Source of the DNA: an uncultured Lachnospiraceae bacterium
Lineage (GTDB): Bacteria; Bacillota; Clostridia; Lachnospirales; Lachnospiraceae
Assembly (NCBI GenBank): GCA_905233955.1
Contig: CAJOFQ010000002.1
Coordinates: 68,594-132,593 of the forward strand
Length of the DNA: 64,000 nucleotides
Direction of reading: 5' to 3'
Position 1 is the stretch's first letter. Each line of letters begins with the position of its first letter. This document shows positions 46,294 to 56,065 of this stretch, in pieces. A program made the translations under genes and the position numbers. The notes under the pieces were generated by a model that saw only the letters and a list, made by a program, of their open reading frames with translations, was not told the DNA's origin and did no database searches.

Positions 46294-47376
46294 TTATATG
46301 TTTTTCTTTTCAAAATCCGCCATAAATTCTACCAGCTTTTCCACACCCTCTTTAGGCATGGCGTTATAGATTGAAGCTCTCATTCCGCCTACAGTACGAT
46401 GTCCCTTAAGATTCTCAAATCCCACTGCCTTGGACTCTGCAACAAACTTAGCATCCAATTCATCATTATCTGTGACAAAGGGAACATTCATCAGTGAACG
46501 GTCCTTTTTGACAACTGTTCCTCTGAACAATTTGCTGTTGTCCAGGAAATCATATAATACTGCAGCCTTTTCCTCGTTGCGCTGCTTCATAACCTCAAGG
46601 CCGCCCATGTTCTTAAGCCACTTAAATACCTTGCCGCAAATATATATTCCATAGCAGGGAGGAGTATTGTACATGGAACCGTTATCCGCCTGAGTCTTCC
46701 ACTTCATCATGGTAGGAGTGCCGGTAAGGCATTCATCTGTTATAAGATCCTCGCGGATGATGTTAATAACAACACCTGCAGGACCAATGTTCTTTTGAAC
46801 ACCACCGTACAAAACTCCGTATTTTGTCACATCAACCGGCTCTGACAAAAAGCACGAGGAAACATCTGCCACAAGCTCTCTCCCCTTTGTGTTCGGAAGC
46901 TGCCAGAATTTGGTTCCGTAGATAGTATTGTTTTCGCAGATATAGACATAATCCATATCGTCTGTAATTGGAAGATCAGAACAATCAGGGATGTAAGAAA
47001 ATGTCTTGTCGGCGGAGCTGGCAAGCTCAACTGCATCACCGTAAACTTTAGCCTCCTGGTAAGCTTTTTTAGCCCATTGTCCGGTTACAATATAGCCTGC
47101 CTTTTTATTCTTCATAAGATTCATCGGAACCGCTGCAAATTGTAGAGAGGCCCCTCCCTGTAAAAACAGAACCTTATAATTATCAGGTACATTTAAAAGC
47201 TCTCTAAGATCCGCTTCTGCTTCATTGATTATATCGTCGTACATCTTGGATCTGTGGCTCATCTCCATGACTGACATACCGCATCCGCGATAATCCATCA
47301 TCTCGTCAGCAGCTTCCTTAAGAACCTCTTCGGGTAATACAGCAGGTCCGGCAGAAAAATTATATACTCTTGACAT
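46294..47376 (-). CDS. serC: Phosphoserine aminotransferase
   Basis: Second step of serine synthesis, a PLP enzyme. The 360 residues open with the family's YNFSAGPAVLPEEVL. They continue with LFLQGGASLQFAAVPMNL and VADVSSCFLSEPVD, and have the PLP-binding Lys in YGGVQKNIGPAGV. It is encoded 2 bases after ilvB2 and 21 bases before serA. Confidence 0.96.
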   Translation of the reverse strand: MSRVYNFSAGPAVLPEEVLKEAADEMMDYRGCGMSVMEMSHRSKMYDDIINEAEADLRELLNVPDNYKVLFLQGGASLQFAAVPMNLMKNKKAGYIVTGQWAKKAYQEAKVYGDAVELASSADKTFSYIPDCSDLPITDDMDYVYICENNTIYGTKFWQLPNTKGRELVADVSSCFLSEPVDVTKYGVLYGGVQKNIGPAGVVINIIREDLITDECLTGTPTMMKWKTQADNGSMYNTPPCYGIYICGKVFKWLKNMGGLEVMKQRNEEKAAVLYDFLDNSKLFRGTVVKKDRSLMNVPFVTDNDELDAKFVAESKAVGFENLKGHRTVGGMRASIYNAMPKEGVEKLVEFMADFEKKNI

Positions 47377-47378
47377 TT

Positions 47379-49037
47379 TTACCCCTCTCTACATTCACTA
47401 ATGGATGTTCCCGGTGCGACCATAGGCCATACCTTGTCATCTCTGTCTATAACTGCATCTATCAAAAATGGTTCATCCGCAGACAAAGCCATATCCAAAG
47501 CAGCTTCGTACTCCTGTCTGTTTGAAGCACGCACGGCCTTTATTCCAAAGGCCTCTGCCAGCTTAACATAGTCTGTATTCTCATCTAATATGGTGGCCGA
47601 GTAGTTCTCATCATAAAACAGATCCTGCCACTGACGGACCATGCCCAGCACATGGTTGTCCATTATTATTTCCACTATTGGAACATTTTCCCTCTTTGCA
47701 GTGGCAAGCTCGTTCATATTCATGCGAAAACACCCGTCACCTGCGATATTTACAACCTTTTTATGTCCCAAACCTATGGACGCACCTATGCAGGCACCAA
47801 GACCGTAACCCATTGTGCCGCAGCCTCCTGATGTAATAAGCTGTCTTGGCCTTGAGAATTTGTAATGCCCCGCAGTCCACATCTGATGCTGACCCACATC
47901 GGTTGTAATTACCAGATCTCCATCGGTCTTCTCATAAAGTGACTGAATCATATATGGACCGGTAAGACCCTCTCCTGTTGCAAGTGGATATTTGTCAGAA
48001 AGGGATTTTATATATTGTACCCACTGGGTATGCTCCTGGGCCTTCAGCATTGGATTAAGCTGCCTTAATATACCGCGTATATCTCCCACTACCTGCGCGT
48101 CTGCAACTATATTTTTATTGATCTCAACAGGGTCAATGTCAAATTGCAGTATATCGGCATTTTTCGCAAAGGTTGTAGGGTCTCCCAGAATACGATCTGA
48201 AAATCTGGTTCCTATGGCTATCAAAAGATCACACTCGCTGACCCCCAGATTAGACGCCTTGGTCCCATGCATTCCAAGCATTCCGGTATAATTATCCTTG
48301 CGGCCGTCATATGCTCCCTTGCCCATGAGAGTGTCACAAACCGGAGCATCCACCAATCGTACAAACTCTTCAAGCTCTTTTTCAGCTCCTGAAATTACGG
48401 CTCCTCCACCTACCATCACAAAGGGCTTTTTGGAACCATGTATCATATCCGATGCTCTCTTAAGATCCTTCTGGCTGATAGTAGCCGTAACCGGAACTAT
48501 GTCTTTTGGCGCAGTATATGTGTACTCTGTCTCTTCTGCAGTTATATTCTTGGGAATATCCACCAGCACCGGTCCCGGGCGCCCGGATCCGGCAATATAA
48601 AACGCCCTGCGCAAAGTGTCTGCAAGCTTGTTTATATCCTTGACAATAAAATTATGTTTGGTAATAGGCATTGTTATGCCTGCTATATCCACTTCCTGAA
48701 AACTGTCCTTGCCTAGCAGTGACAAGCCAACATTACAGGTTATGGCGACCAGAGGTACTGAATCCATATATGCCGTTGCTATTCCTGTAACCAGATTCGT
48801 CGCACCGGGTCCGCTAGTAGCAAAGCAAACTCCTGTTCTTCCTGTGGCTCTGGCGTAGCCGTCGGCTGCATGGGCCGCACCCTGTTCATGGCTTACCAGT
48901 ACATGATGGATCTCATCTCTGTGACGGTACAGCTCGTCATAGAGATTTAAAATCGCTCCTCCAGGATAGCCAAATATTGTATCAACCTTTTGTTCTTTCA
49001 GGCATTCTATTACAATCTGAGAACCATTTAACTGCAT
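47379..49037 (-). CDS. ilvB: Acetolactate synthase, catalytic subunit (second copy)
   Basis: 552 residues with the same TPP-enzyme layout as the 19.7-kb copy: catalytic Glu in VSHEQGAAHAADGYARATG, FAD domain, and GDGCFRMNMNELATA...DNHVLGMVRQWQDLF. The two differ clearly in sequence and so are old paralogs. This one is embedded in leuB-ilvD-ilvB-serC-serA and has no ilvN beside it. It may use the IlvN encoded at 21.5 kb or act without feedback. A catabolic AlsS is less likely because of the biosynthetic operon. Confidence 0.93.
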   Translation of the reverse strand: MQLNGSQIVIECLKEQKVDTIFGYPGGAILNLYDELYRHRDEIHHVLVSHEQGAAHAADGYARATGRTGVCFATSGPGATNLVTGIATAYMDSVPLVAITCNVGLSLLGKDSFQEVDIAGITMPITKHNFIVKDINKLADTLRRAFYIAGSGRPGPVLVDIPKNITAEETEYTYTAPKDIVPVTATISQKDLKRASDMIHGSKKPFVMVGGGAVISGAEKELEEFVRLVDAPVCDTLMGKGAYDGRKDNYTGMLGMHGTKASNLGVSECDLLIAIGTRFSDRILGDPTTFAKNADILQFDIDPVEINKNIVADAQVVGDIRGILRQLNPMLKAQEHTQWVQYIKSLSDKYPLATGEGLTGPYMIQSLYEKTDGDLVITTDVGQHQMWTAGHYKFSRPRQLITSGGCGTMGYGLGACIGASIGLGHKKVVNIAGDGCFRMNMNELATAKRENVPIVEIIMDNHVLGMVRQWQDLFYDENYSATILDENTDYVKLAEAFGIKAVRASNRQEYEAALDMALSADEPFLIDAVIDRDDKVWPMVAPGTSISECREG

Positions 49038-49057
49038 ACTAAATCAACTCCATTTTC

Positions 49058-50734
49058 TCAAGGCTTGTCACCAGGGATCTCAAGTATTGCACCGCGGTTA
49101 CCGGAGGTTACCATACTTGCGTATCTGGCCAGATACCCGCTTTCAACCTTGGGCTTTCGAGGAGTCCAGGCTGCCCTTCTCTTTTCAAGCTCCTCATCTG
49201 ATACGAGAAGATCCAGCTTAAGTCCCGGAATATCAATGGATATCATATCTCCCTCTTCTACAAGAGCTATAGGTCCGCCTACGGCTGCTTCCGGAGAGAC
49301 ATGTCCTATGGATGCACCCCTTGAAGCTCCTGAAAACCGCCCGTCTGTGATTAAGGCTACGCTGGAGCCTAAGCCCATGCCTGCAATCGCAGATGTAGGA
49401 TTAAGCATCTCTCTCATGCCGGGACCGCCTTTGGGACCCTCATATCTGATCACTACTACATCACCTTCGTTGATCTTGCCGCCCTTGATAGCAGATATGG
49501 CATCCTCTTCGCTGTCAAAAACCCTTGCAGGACCTTTGTGAACCATCATCTCATCGACAACGGCTGAACGCTTGACAACAGAACCATCCGGAGCCAGATT
49601 GCCCTTTAATACGGCCAGACCTCCGGTCTTGGAATACGGATTATCTACCGGTCTTATAACCTCAGGGTTGAGATTAACAGCGTTTTTAATGTTTTCTCCA
49701 ACTGTTTTTCCTGTTACCGTGATGCAATCCGTATTAATCAGCCCTATATCCGCAAGCTCTTTCATAACTGCGTACACGCCGCCAGCCTCATTCAAATCCT
49801 CCATATATGTAGGACCGGCCGGTGCAAGGTGGCACAGATTCGGAGTCTTCTCGCTTATGGGATTAGCATATGATATGTCAAAATCAAAACCAACCTCATG
49901 GGCAATTGCCGGCAGATGAAGCATTGAGTTGGTGGAGCATCCCAGAGCCATATCCACGGTAAGAGCGTTCTCTATGGCTTCTTTTGTCATTATATCCCTG
50001 GGCCTGATATTTTTAGCCAGCATATCCATTACTGCATAACCGGCTCTTTTAGCCAGACGAAGCCTCTCGGAATACACTGCCGGTATGGTACCATTGCCTC
50101 GGAGTCCCATGCCCAAAACCTCTGTAAGACAGTTCATGGAATTAGCCGTGTACATTCCTGAGCATGATCCGCAGGTAGGACATATTTTCTCCTCATATAC
50201 AGCCACCTCTTCTTCGGACATCTTGCCTGCGGCATGAGCGCCTACAGCCTCGAAAATGGAAGAAAGGGATCTCTTTTTGCCATCTATGCGTCCCGCAAGC
50301 ATCGGTCCGCCTGAAACGAAAACTGTAGGAACATTGATCCTTGCAGCAGCCATTAAAAGTCCCGGAACATTCTTATCACAGTTTGGCACCATAACCAAAG
50401 CATCAAACTGGTGCGCAATAGCCATACATTCGGTAGAATCGGCTATCAGATCCCTGGTAACCAGAGAATACTTCATTCCAATGTGTCCCATGGCTATACC
50501 GTCACAAACAGCTATGGCAGGAAATACTACCGGCGTGCCGCCGGCTTCCGCCACACCCATTCGTACAGCGTCTACTATTTTGTCTATATTCATATGACCG
50601 GGTACAATCTCATTATATGAGCTTACAATACCCACCATTGGTTTTTTGATTTCCTCAGGTGTATAACCAAGCGCATTCAAAAGGCTTCGCGCCGGAGCCT
50701 GCTGCATACCGCATTTCATGTTGTCACTTTGCAT
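49058..50734 (-). CDS. ilvD: Dihydroxyacid dehydratase
   Basis: Third step of valine/isoleucine synthesis, an iron-sulfur enzyme. The 558 residues are of family length with the cluster cysteines in [14 protein letters not shown] and [18 protein letters not shown], and the signature [14 protein letters not shown] near the C-terminus. It lies 10 bases after leuB and 20 bases before ilvB2. No ilvC is seen in the window. Confidence 0.96.
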   Translation of the reverse strand: MQSDNMKCGMQQAPARSLLNALGYTPEEIKKPMVGIVSSYNEIVPGHMNIDKIVDAVRMGVAEAGGTPVVFPAIAVCDGIAMGHIGMKYSLVTRDLIADSTECMAIAHQFDALVMVPNCDKNVPGLLMAAARINVPTVFVSGGPMLAGRIDGKKRSLSSIFEAVGAHAAGKMSEEEVAVYEEKICPTCGSCSGMYTANSMNCLTEVLGMGLRGNGTIPAVYSERLRLAKRAGYAVMDMLAKNIRPRDIMTKEAIENALTVDMALGCSTNSMLHLPAIAHEVGFDFDISYANPISEKTPNLCHLAPAGPTYMEDLNEAGGVYAVMKELADIGLINTDCITVTGKTVGENIKNAVNLNPEVIRPVDNPYSKTGGLAVLKGNLAPDGSVVKRSAVVDEMMVHKGPARVFDSEEDAISAIKGGKINEGDVVVIRYEGPKGGPGMREMLNPTSAIAGMGLGSSVALITDGRFSGASRGASIGHVSPEAAVGGPIALVEEGDMISIDIPGLKLDLLVSDEELEKRRAAWTPRKPKVESGYLARYASMVTSGNRGAILEIPGDKP

Positions 50735-50744
50735 TTTGTTCCTC

Positions 50745-51836
50745 CTATAAGCGCTCTACTATTTTATCACCCATCTGGGCTGTGTTGATCTGTTCTACGA
50801 CACTTTTATCACGAGGCATAATGTCTATGGTACGATAACCGTCTTTAAGAACCTTAGTAACAGCGTCCTCTACTGCTTTTGCCTCCTCATCCAGGTCAAA
50901 GCTGAACCTGAGCATCATAGCTGCAGATAGTATCGTGGCTATGGGATTGGCTATGCCCTTGCCTGCTATGTCCGGAGCGCTGCCGCCGCTGGGCTCATAA
51001 AGTCCGAAGCTGGTCTCATTAAGGCTGGCAGAAGAAAGCATTCCCAAAGAACCTGTAAGCATGCTTGCTTCATCGGAAAGTATATCCCCGAACATATTCT
51101 CTGTAAGAATTACATCAAACTGCGCAGGATCCTTCACAAGCTGCATGGCAGCATTGTCAACAAGCATATGCGAGCATTCCACATCCGGATAGTCCACTGC
51201 AACTTCATCTACGATCTTTCGCCATAATCTTGAAGAATCCAGCACATTAGCCTTGTCAACGGAGCATACCTTTTTGCTGCGCTTCCTGGCTATATCAAAC
51301 GCCCTTATAGCAATTCTTCGAATCTCATTCTCATTATAAATAAGTGTATCATAAGCGCTTAACACACCATCTATTTCTTCAGTTTTGCGCTCGCCAAAGT
51401 ACAATCCTCCGGTTAATTCGCGCATTATCATCATATCAAATCCGTCAGCAATAATATCATCCCTTAAGGGGCAGGCTTCCTTGAGCTCATTATACAGATA
51501 TGCCGGTCTTAAATTCGCAAACAATCCCAAAGCCTTGCGTATTCCAAGCAATCCGGCCTCGGGACGCTTGTCGGGAGGAAGCTTGTACCATGGAGAGGTC
51601 TTGGCATCTCCTCCTATTGAACCCATCAGCACTGCGTCAGCGCTTTTCGCCTGCGCTATGGCTTCATCTGTCAACGGAATGCCATATTTGTCAATCGACG
51701 CTCCCCCCATGAGAATCTCTTCATATTCCCATGAATGCCCAAATTTGTCTGCTACAGCGTCTAATACCTTAATGGCCTCAGCCACTATCTCAGGACCAAT
51801 ACCATCTCCTCTGATAACTCCAATTTTAAAATTCAT
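50745..51836 (-). CDS. leuB: 3-isopropylmalate dehydrogenase
   Basis: Leucine synthesis, NAD-dependent oxidative decarboxylation. I start it at [18 protein letters not shown] (51836), with GGGGAGG nine bases upstream; the longer ORF-track start is unlikely. The 363 residues show [12 protein letters not shown], the catalytic Lys in [13 protein letters not shown], the metal-binding Asp in [12 protein letters not shown] and [18 protein letters not shown]. leuA, leuC and leuD are not in the window. Confidence 0.95.
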   Translation of the reverse strand: MNFKIGVIRGDGIGPEIVAEAIKVLDAVADKFGHSWEYEEILMGGASIDKYGIPLTDEAIAQAKSADAVLMGSIGGDAKTSPWYKLPPDKRPEAGLLGIRKALGLFANLRPAYLYNELKEACPLRDDIIADGFDMMIMRELTGGLYFGERKTEEIDGVLSAYDTLIYNENEIRRIAIRAFDIARKRSKKVCSVDKANVLDSSRLWRKIVDEVAVDYPDVECSHMLVDNAAMQLVKDPAQFDVILTENMFGDILSDEASMLTGSLGMLSSASLNETSFGLYEPSGGSAPDIAGKGIANPIATILSAAMMLRFSFDLDEEAKAVEDAVTKVLKDGYRTIDIMPRDKSVVEQINTAQMGDKIVERL

Positions 51837-51903
51837 ATTTTTTCCTCCCCTGGTGACTGTAAAGGAAATTAACCAATTCACTAACTATAATCTATTTGCC
51901 GTT

Positions 51904-52713
51904 TTATATCAACCCAAAATGTTCCAATCCATTGTATATACCATCATTATCAATATCTGATGTTATGTAATCCGCCAGGGCCTTGATCTCATCCCTGCCA
52001 TTCCCCATACATATTGACAGACCGGCGTATTCCATCATGTCCACATCATTGGGTCCATCTCCAAATGCCACCGAATCCTGTCTGTTTAATCCATAATGAG
52101 AAAGCAGCTTCTCCATACCTGTTGATTTTACAACTCCGTTTATTGTTATCTCACCACAGTATGGATCCGGATCACCAAATGACAGCTCTGTAACGGTAAA
52201 ATAATCACCCAGCATATCGGAAAGCTCATCTACCGTAACCTTTGCGTTATGATAAAACATCTTCTGGACTTTTTCAATTCCATCGAGGGATGGCAGCTTT
52301 ACAAGATTACCTACTGCATCCTTGGGATCCTTGGCATTTGCCACTTTCGATGTAAACATAGCCAGCTTGTCATATCCCTCATTACTTATGAATACTTCTC
52401 CAACAGTCTGAACACATAGATCCGGCAGTATTCCTTGCGAAATCTTAAGACAAGAAGCGTATTCCAATGGATCAATATACTCCTCATAAACGACCTGCCC
52501 ATTTGCTGTAACATAGGCACCTGCTGCCGATACTATCGCGTCAAAGCCAATATCAAGTATATGACTGTCAATCTGATTTTCACTCCTGCCAGAACAAAGT
52601 GCCGTAATATTACCCTTTTTCTGAGCCAGCTTCACCCCTTCTATGGCTGAGGCCGGTACCACACCTTCAAAATTGCTAAGAGTTCCGTCAATATCAAAAA
52701 ATATAACCTTCAT
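51904..52713 (-). CDS. HAD-superfamily hydrolase, Cof type
   Basis: 269 residues with the HAD motifs FFDIDGTLSN (motif I), LCSGRSENQ (motif II region), a late Lys and FGDGPNDVDMMEYAG (motif IV), plus the large type IIB cap between them. Cof-type enzymes dephosphorylate sugar phosphates, pyridoxal phosphate or similar molecules, and the substrate is not readable. It is 14 bases after carB2 and co-directional with the amino-acid genes. A phosphoserine phosphatase role is possible by context only. Confidence 0.88.
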   Translation of the reverse strand: MKVIFFDIDGTLSNFEGVVPASAIEGVKLAQKKGNITALCSGRSENQIDSHILDIGFDAIVSAAGAYVTANGQVVYEEYIDPLEYASCLKISQGILPDLCVQTVGEVFISNEGYDKLAMFTSKVANAKDPKDAVGNLVKLPSLDGIEKVQKMFYHNAKVTVDELSDMLGDYFTVTELSFGDPDPYCGEITINGVVKSTGMEKLLSHYGLNRQDSVAFGDGPNDVDMMEYAGLSICMGNGRDEIKALADYITSDIDNDGIYNGLEHFGLI

Positions 52714-52727
52714 GCTTTTTATACCGC

Positions 52728-55700
52728 CTATAATTCCTGAAGAGAGTGAATCTGACCGTTACCGTGTTCCTTTAATTCATGAATGCCCTCTGCTGCAGCC
52801 ATGGCTCCGGCAACAGTTGTAATATATGGTATACGGGCTCTGATCGCAGCTCGCCTTACATAAGCGTCATCATGACCTGTACCCTTGCCGATGGGAGAAT
52901 TAATAACCAATGACACCTGACGATTAGTGATTACATCCTCGACATTTGGACGCCCTTCATAATTCTTTAAAACCCGCTTTACAGGAATTCCGGCATTTTC
53001 TATTGTTGCAGCCGTCTGCCCTGTAGCAAAAATCTTAAAGCCATCATCATGGAAGCTTTTTGCTATGGCAGCAGAATAGGGTCTGTCCTGCTCGTTAACT
53101 GAGATAAGTACTGATCCTTCAAGCGGAAGCTTGGAACCGGCTGCTTCCTGTGCCTTGTAAAATGCTTCGCCTGTAGATGTGGCAAGACCAAGCACTTCTC
53201 CCGTAGAACGCATCTCCGGTCCCAAAAGAGGGTCAACCTCAGGGAACATGGAAAACGGGAATACAGCTTCTTTAACACCATAGAACAAAGGCTTTTTGCC
53301 GTCAAACCTCAATTTCAGATCTGATACGGGTGATTCCTTGCCAGTAAGGGATGATGTTATTATCTCAGTAGCAATTGGAACCATCCTGATTCCGCAGACC
53401 TTGGAAACCAAAGGCACTGTACGGGATGCTCTGGGGTTGGCCTCCAAAACATATACTGTGTCATTTTCTATGGCATACTGAATATTCATAAGTCCCACTA
53501 CATTGAGCTCCACAGCTATCTGTCTGGTGTATTTCCTTATGGTATCAAGATGATCCTGTGAAATATGCTTAGATGGAACTATACAAGCCGAATCGCCTGA
53601 ATGTATACCAGCCAGTTCTATGTGCTCCATAACTGCCGGAACAAAGGCGTCCTGCCCGTCAGATATGGCGTCGGCCTCACATTCTACAGCATTCTGCAGA
53701 AAACGGTCAATCAGAATCGGTCGATCCGGTGTTACGCCAATTGCATCACGCATATATGAATCCATGCTCTCTTCACTGCGGACAATCTCCATTCCCCGGC
53801 CTCCGAGTACGAAGGAAGGTCTTACCATTACCGGATAACCGATTTCTGCCGCAACAGCCTTGGCTTCCTCTACAGTGGATGCCATACCTGACTGGGCCAT
53901 AGGAATGTTAAGCTGATCCATCATTTTCCTGAACAGGTCACGATCCTCCGCCAGGTCAATAACCTCAGGCTGTGTTCCCAGTATTTTTACTCCCTCTTCT
54001 TTAAGCTTTGAGGAAAGATTAAGCGGCGTCTGACCCCCGAACTGGGCAATAATACCTACAGGCTTTTCCTCGCGATATATCTGCAGTACATCCTCCAAGG
54101 TAAGGGGTTCAAAATACAGCTTATCTGATGTATCGTAATCTGTTGAAACAGTTTCAGGGTTGCAATTAATTATTATTGTCTCAAAACCCAGCTTCTTCAG
54201 CGCCAAAGACGCGTGAACACAGCAGTAATCGAATTCTATTCCCTGCCCTATACGGTTTGGTCCGCCTCCAAGGATTAAAACCTTGTTCTTTTTTTCAGAT
54301 ATCGGGTTATTGCCTTTTTTGCAGTAGGTTGAATAGTAATATGCACTGTCCAAAGTCCCATATACATGAACGCCATCCCAGCTCTCTAAAATATCAGATT
54401 CCTCGCGCTTTGCTCTTATTTCGTCCTCTGATACTCCAAGAAGCTTGGCCAGATAAAGGTCTGAAAAACCGTTTTTCTTGGCATTCTTAAGAGCTTCAGT
54501 ATCCGGAACCGTCCCTTTAAATCTGTCTATCAGGGATTCTTCCTCCTCAACCAGTTCCTTCATCTGGGTCAGGAAATAAGACTTAATGCCGGTCTTGTCA
54601 AAAATTTCTTCAACACTGACTCCCTTGCGAAGAGCTTCATAAATCAAAAAATATCTCTCGCTGGAAGCATTCTGTATCATCTGCATCAGTTCTTTTGCTG
54701 ATAGCCTGTCGTATCCGTTAACATATCCAAGACCATATCTGTCCTTCTCAAGAGAACGGATAGCCTTCTGGAATGCTTCTTTGAAGTTCTGCCCTATACT
54801 CATTACTTCGCCCACAGCGCGCATCTGTGTGCCAAGCTTATCCTCAACTCCGTCAAACTTCTCAAATGCCCATCTGGCAAATTTTACTACAACATAATCC
54901 CCGTTTGGAACATATTTATCCAGCGTACCAAAACGACTGTCAGAAATATCTGACAACAAAAGTCCTGCAGCAAGCTTAGCTGAGACAAGAGCTATCGGAA
55001 AGCCTGTGGCCTTGGAAGCAAGTGCTGATGAACGGGAAGTCCTGGGGTTAATCTCTATTACTACCACCCGATCACTCTTGGGATCATGGGCAAATTGAAC
55101 ATTAGTACCTCCAATAACTCCTATGTGTTCTACAATCCTGTACGCCTGATCCTGAAGCTCCTTCTGAAGATCCTGTGAAATCGTAAGCATGGGTGCCGTA
55201 CAGAATGAATCTCCTGTGTGAACTCCTACCGGATCAACATTCTCGATGAAGCACACCGTTATCATGTTGTTGGCACTGTCCCTGACAACCTCCAGCTCCA
55301 GCTCTTCCCATCCCAGAATAGATTCTTCCACCAGAACCTGATGTATAAGTGAAGCCTGCAAGCCCCTTTCACATACCACCTTCAATTCATCTCTGTTGTA
55401 TACCAGTCCGCCTCCTGCACCGCCCATTGTATATGCAGGTCTTAACACTACAGGATATCCCAGCTCGTCTGCTTCTTCCAAAGCTTCATCGACACTATAG
55501 CATGCCTTGCTTTTTGCCATAGCAATTCCCAGGCTGTCCATAGTCCGTTTGAATTCGGTCCGATCCTCTCCCCGTTCGATGGCATCTACATCAACGCCTA
55601 TAACCTTGACATTATATTTTTCCAGAATTCCTGCCTTGTACAGCTCAGAGCACAAATTAAGACCCGATTGTCCTCCCAGGTTAGGAAGAAGGGCCCGGGG

Positions 55701-55946
55701 TCTTTCCTTCTCTATTACCGCTGTAACCCTTTCAACATTCAAGGGCTCAATATATGTATGATCCGCCATTTCAGGATCCGTCATTATGGTCGCAGGATTG
55801 GAGTTGACTAAAACTATTTCATAACCCAGACTCCGCAGTGCTTTGCATGCCTGGGTTCCTGAGTAGTCAAATTCGCAGGCCTGACCTATGACAATTGGTC
55901 CGGATCCGATAATCAGTACTTTTTTCTTTTCTCCTTTTTGAGACAT
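52728..55946 (-). CDS. carB: Carbamoyl-phosphate synthase large subunit, second copy
   Basis: A complete 1,072-residue CarB with both ATP-grasp halves (VLIIGSGPIVIGQACEFDYSG, VLILGGGPNRIGQGIEFDY; VIEINPRTSRSSALASKATG, VLEANPRASRTVPLVSKVCG) and the MGS-like regulatory domain (GFKIFATGQTAATIENAGI). It differs throughout from the 4.2-7.4 kb copy. There is no carA next to it. It heads a run of amino-acid genes, so an arginine-linked function beside a pyrimidine-linked carAB is a reasonable inference. No clear promoter was found in the 119 bases upstream. Confidence 0.95.
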   Translation of the reverse strand: MSQKGEKKKVLIIGSGPIVIGQACEFDYSGTQACKALRSLGYEIVLVNSNPATIMTDPEMADHTYIEPLNVERVTAVIEKERPRALLPNLGGQSGLNLCSELYKAGILEKYNVKVIGVDVDAIERGEDRTEFKRTMDSLGIAMAKSKACYSVDEALEEADELGYPVVLRPAYTMGGAGGGLVYNRDELKVVCERGLQASLIHQVLVEESILGWEELELEVVRDSANNMITVCFIENVDPVGVHTGDSFCTAPMLTISQDLQKELQDQAYRIVEHIGVIGGTNVQFAHDPKSDRVVVIEINPRTSRSSALASKATGFPIALVSAKLAAGLLLSDISDSRFGTLDKYVPNGDYVVVKFARWAFEKFDGVEDKLGTQMRAVGEVMSIGQNFKEAFQKAIRSLEKDRYGLGYVNGYDRLSAKELMQMIQNASSERYFLIYEALRKGVSVEEIFDKTGIKSYFLTQMKELVEEEESLIDRFKGTVPDTEALKNAKKNGFSDLYLAKLLGVSEDEIRAKREESDILESWDGVHVYGTLDSAYYYSTYCKKGNNPISEKKNKVLILGGGPNRIGQGIEFDYCCVHASLALKKLGFETIIINCNPETVSTDYDTSDKLYFEPLTLEDVLQIYREEKPVGIIAQFGGQTPLNLSSKLKEEGVKILGTQPEVIDLAEDRDLFRKMMDQLNIPMAQSGMASTVEEAKAVAAEIGYPVMVRPSFVLGGRGMEIVRSEESMDSYMRDAIGVTPDRPILIDRFLQNAVECEADAISDGQDAFVPAVMEHIELAGIHSGDSACIVPSKHISQDHLDTIRKYTRQIAVELNVVGLMNIQYAIENDTVYVLEANPRASRTVPLVSKVCGIRMVPIATEIITSSLTGKESPVSDLKLRFDGKKPLFYGVKEAVFPFSMFPEVDPLLGPEMRSTGEVLGLATSTGEAFYKAQEAAGSKLPLEGSVLISVNEQDRPYSAAIAKSFHDDGFKIFATGQTAATIENAGIPVKRVLKNYEGRPNVEDVITNRQVSLVINSPIGKGTGHDDAYVRRAAIRARIPYITTVAGAMAAAEGIHELKEHGNGQIHSLQEL

Positions 55947-56065
55947 ATCTTGCTCCCTTCATCTTTGTAATCTTAACGGAACAATGCCGCCGAAACTGTC
56001 ATAACCGGCAATTTCAACGGCATAATTCAGATGCTTCCGGGAAACACCATGAACCGATGAATCCC

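Noticed and set aside
51904-52713. Naming the HAD hydrolase as phosphoserine phosphatase
   Set aside because: The cap arrangement is Cof-type (IIB), unlike SerB; the serine context alone is not sufficient.
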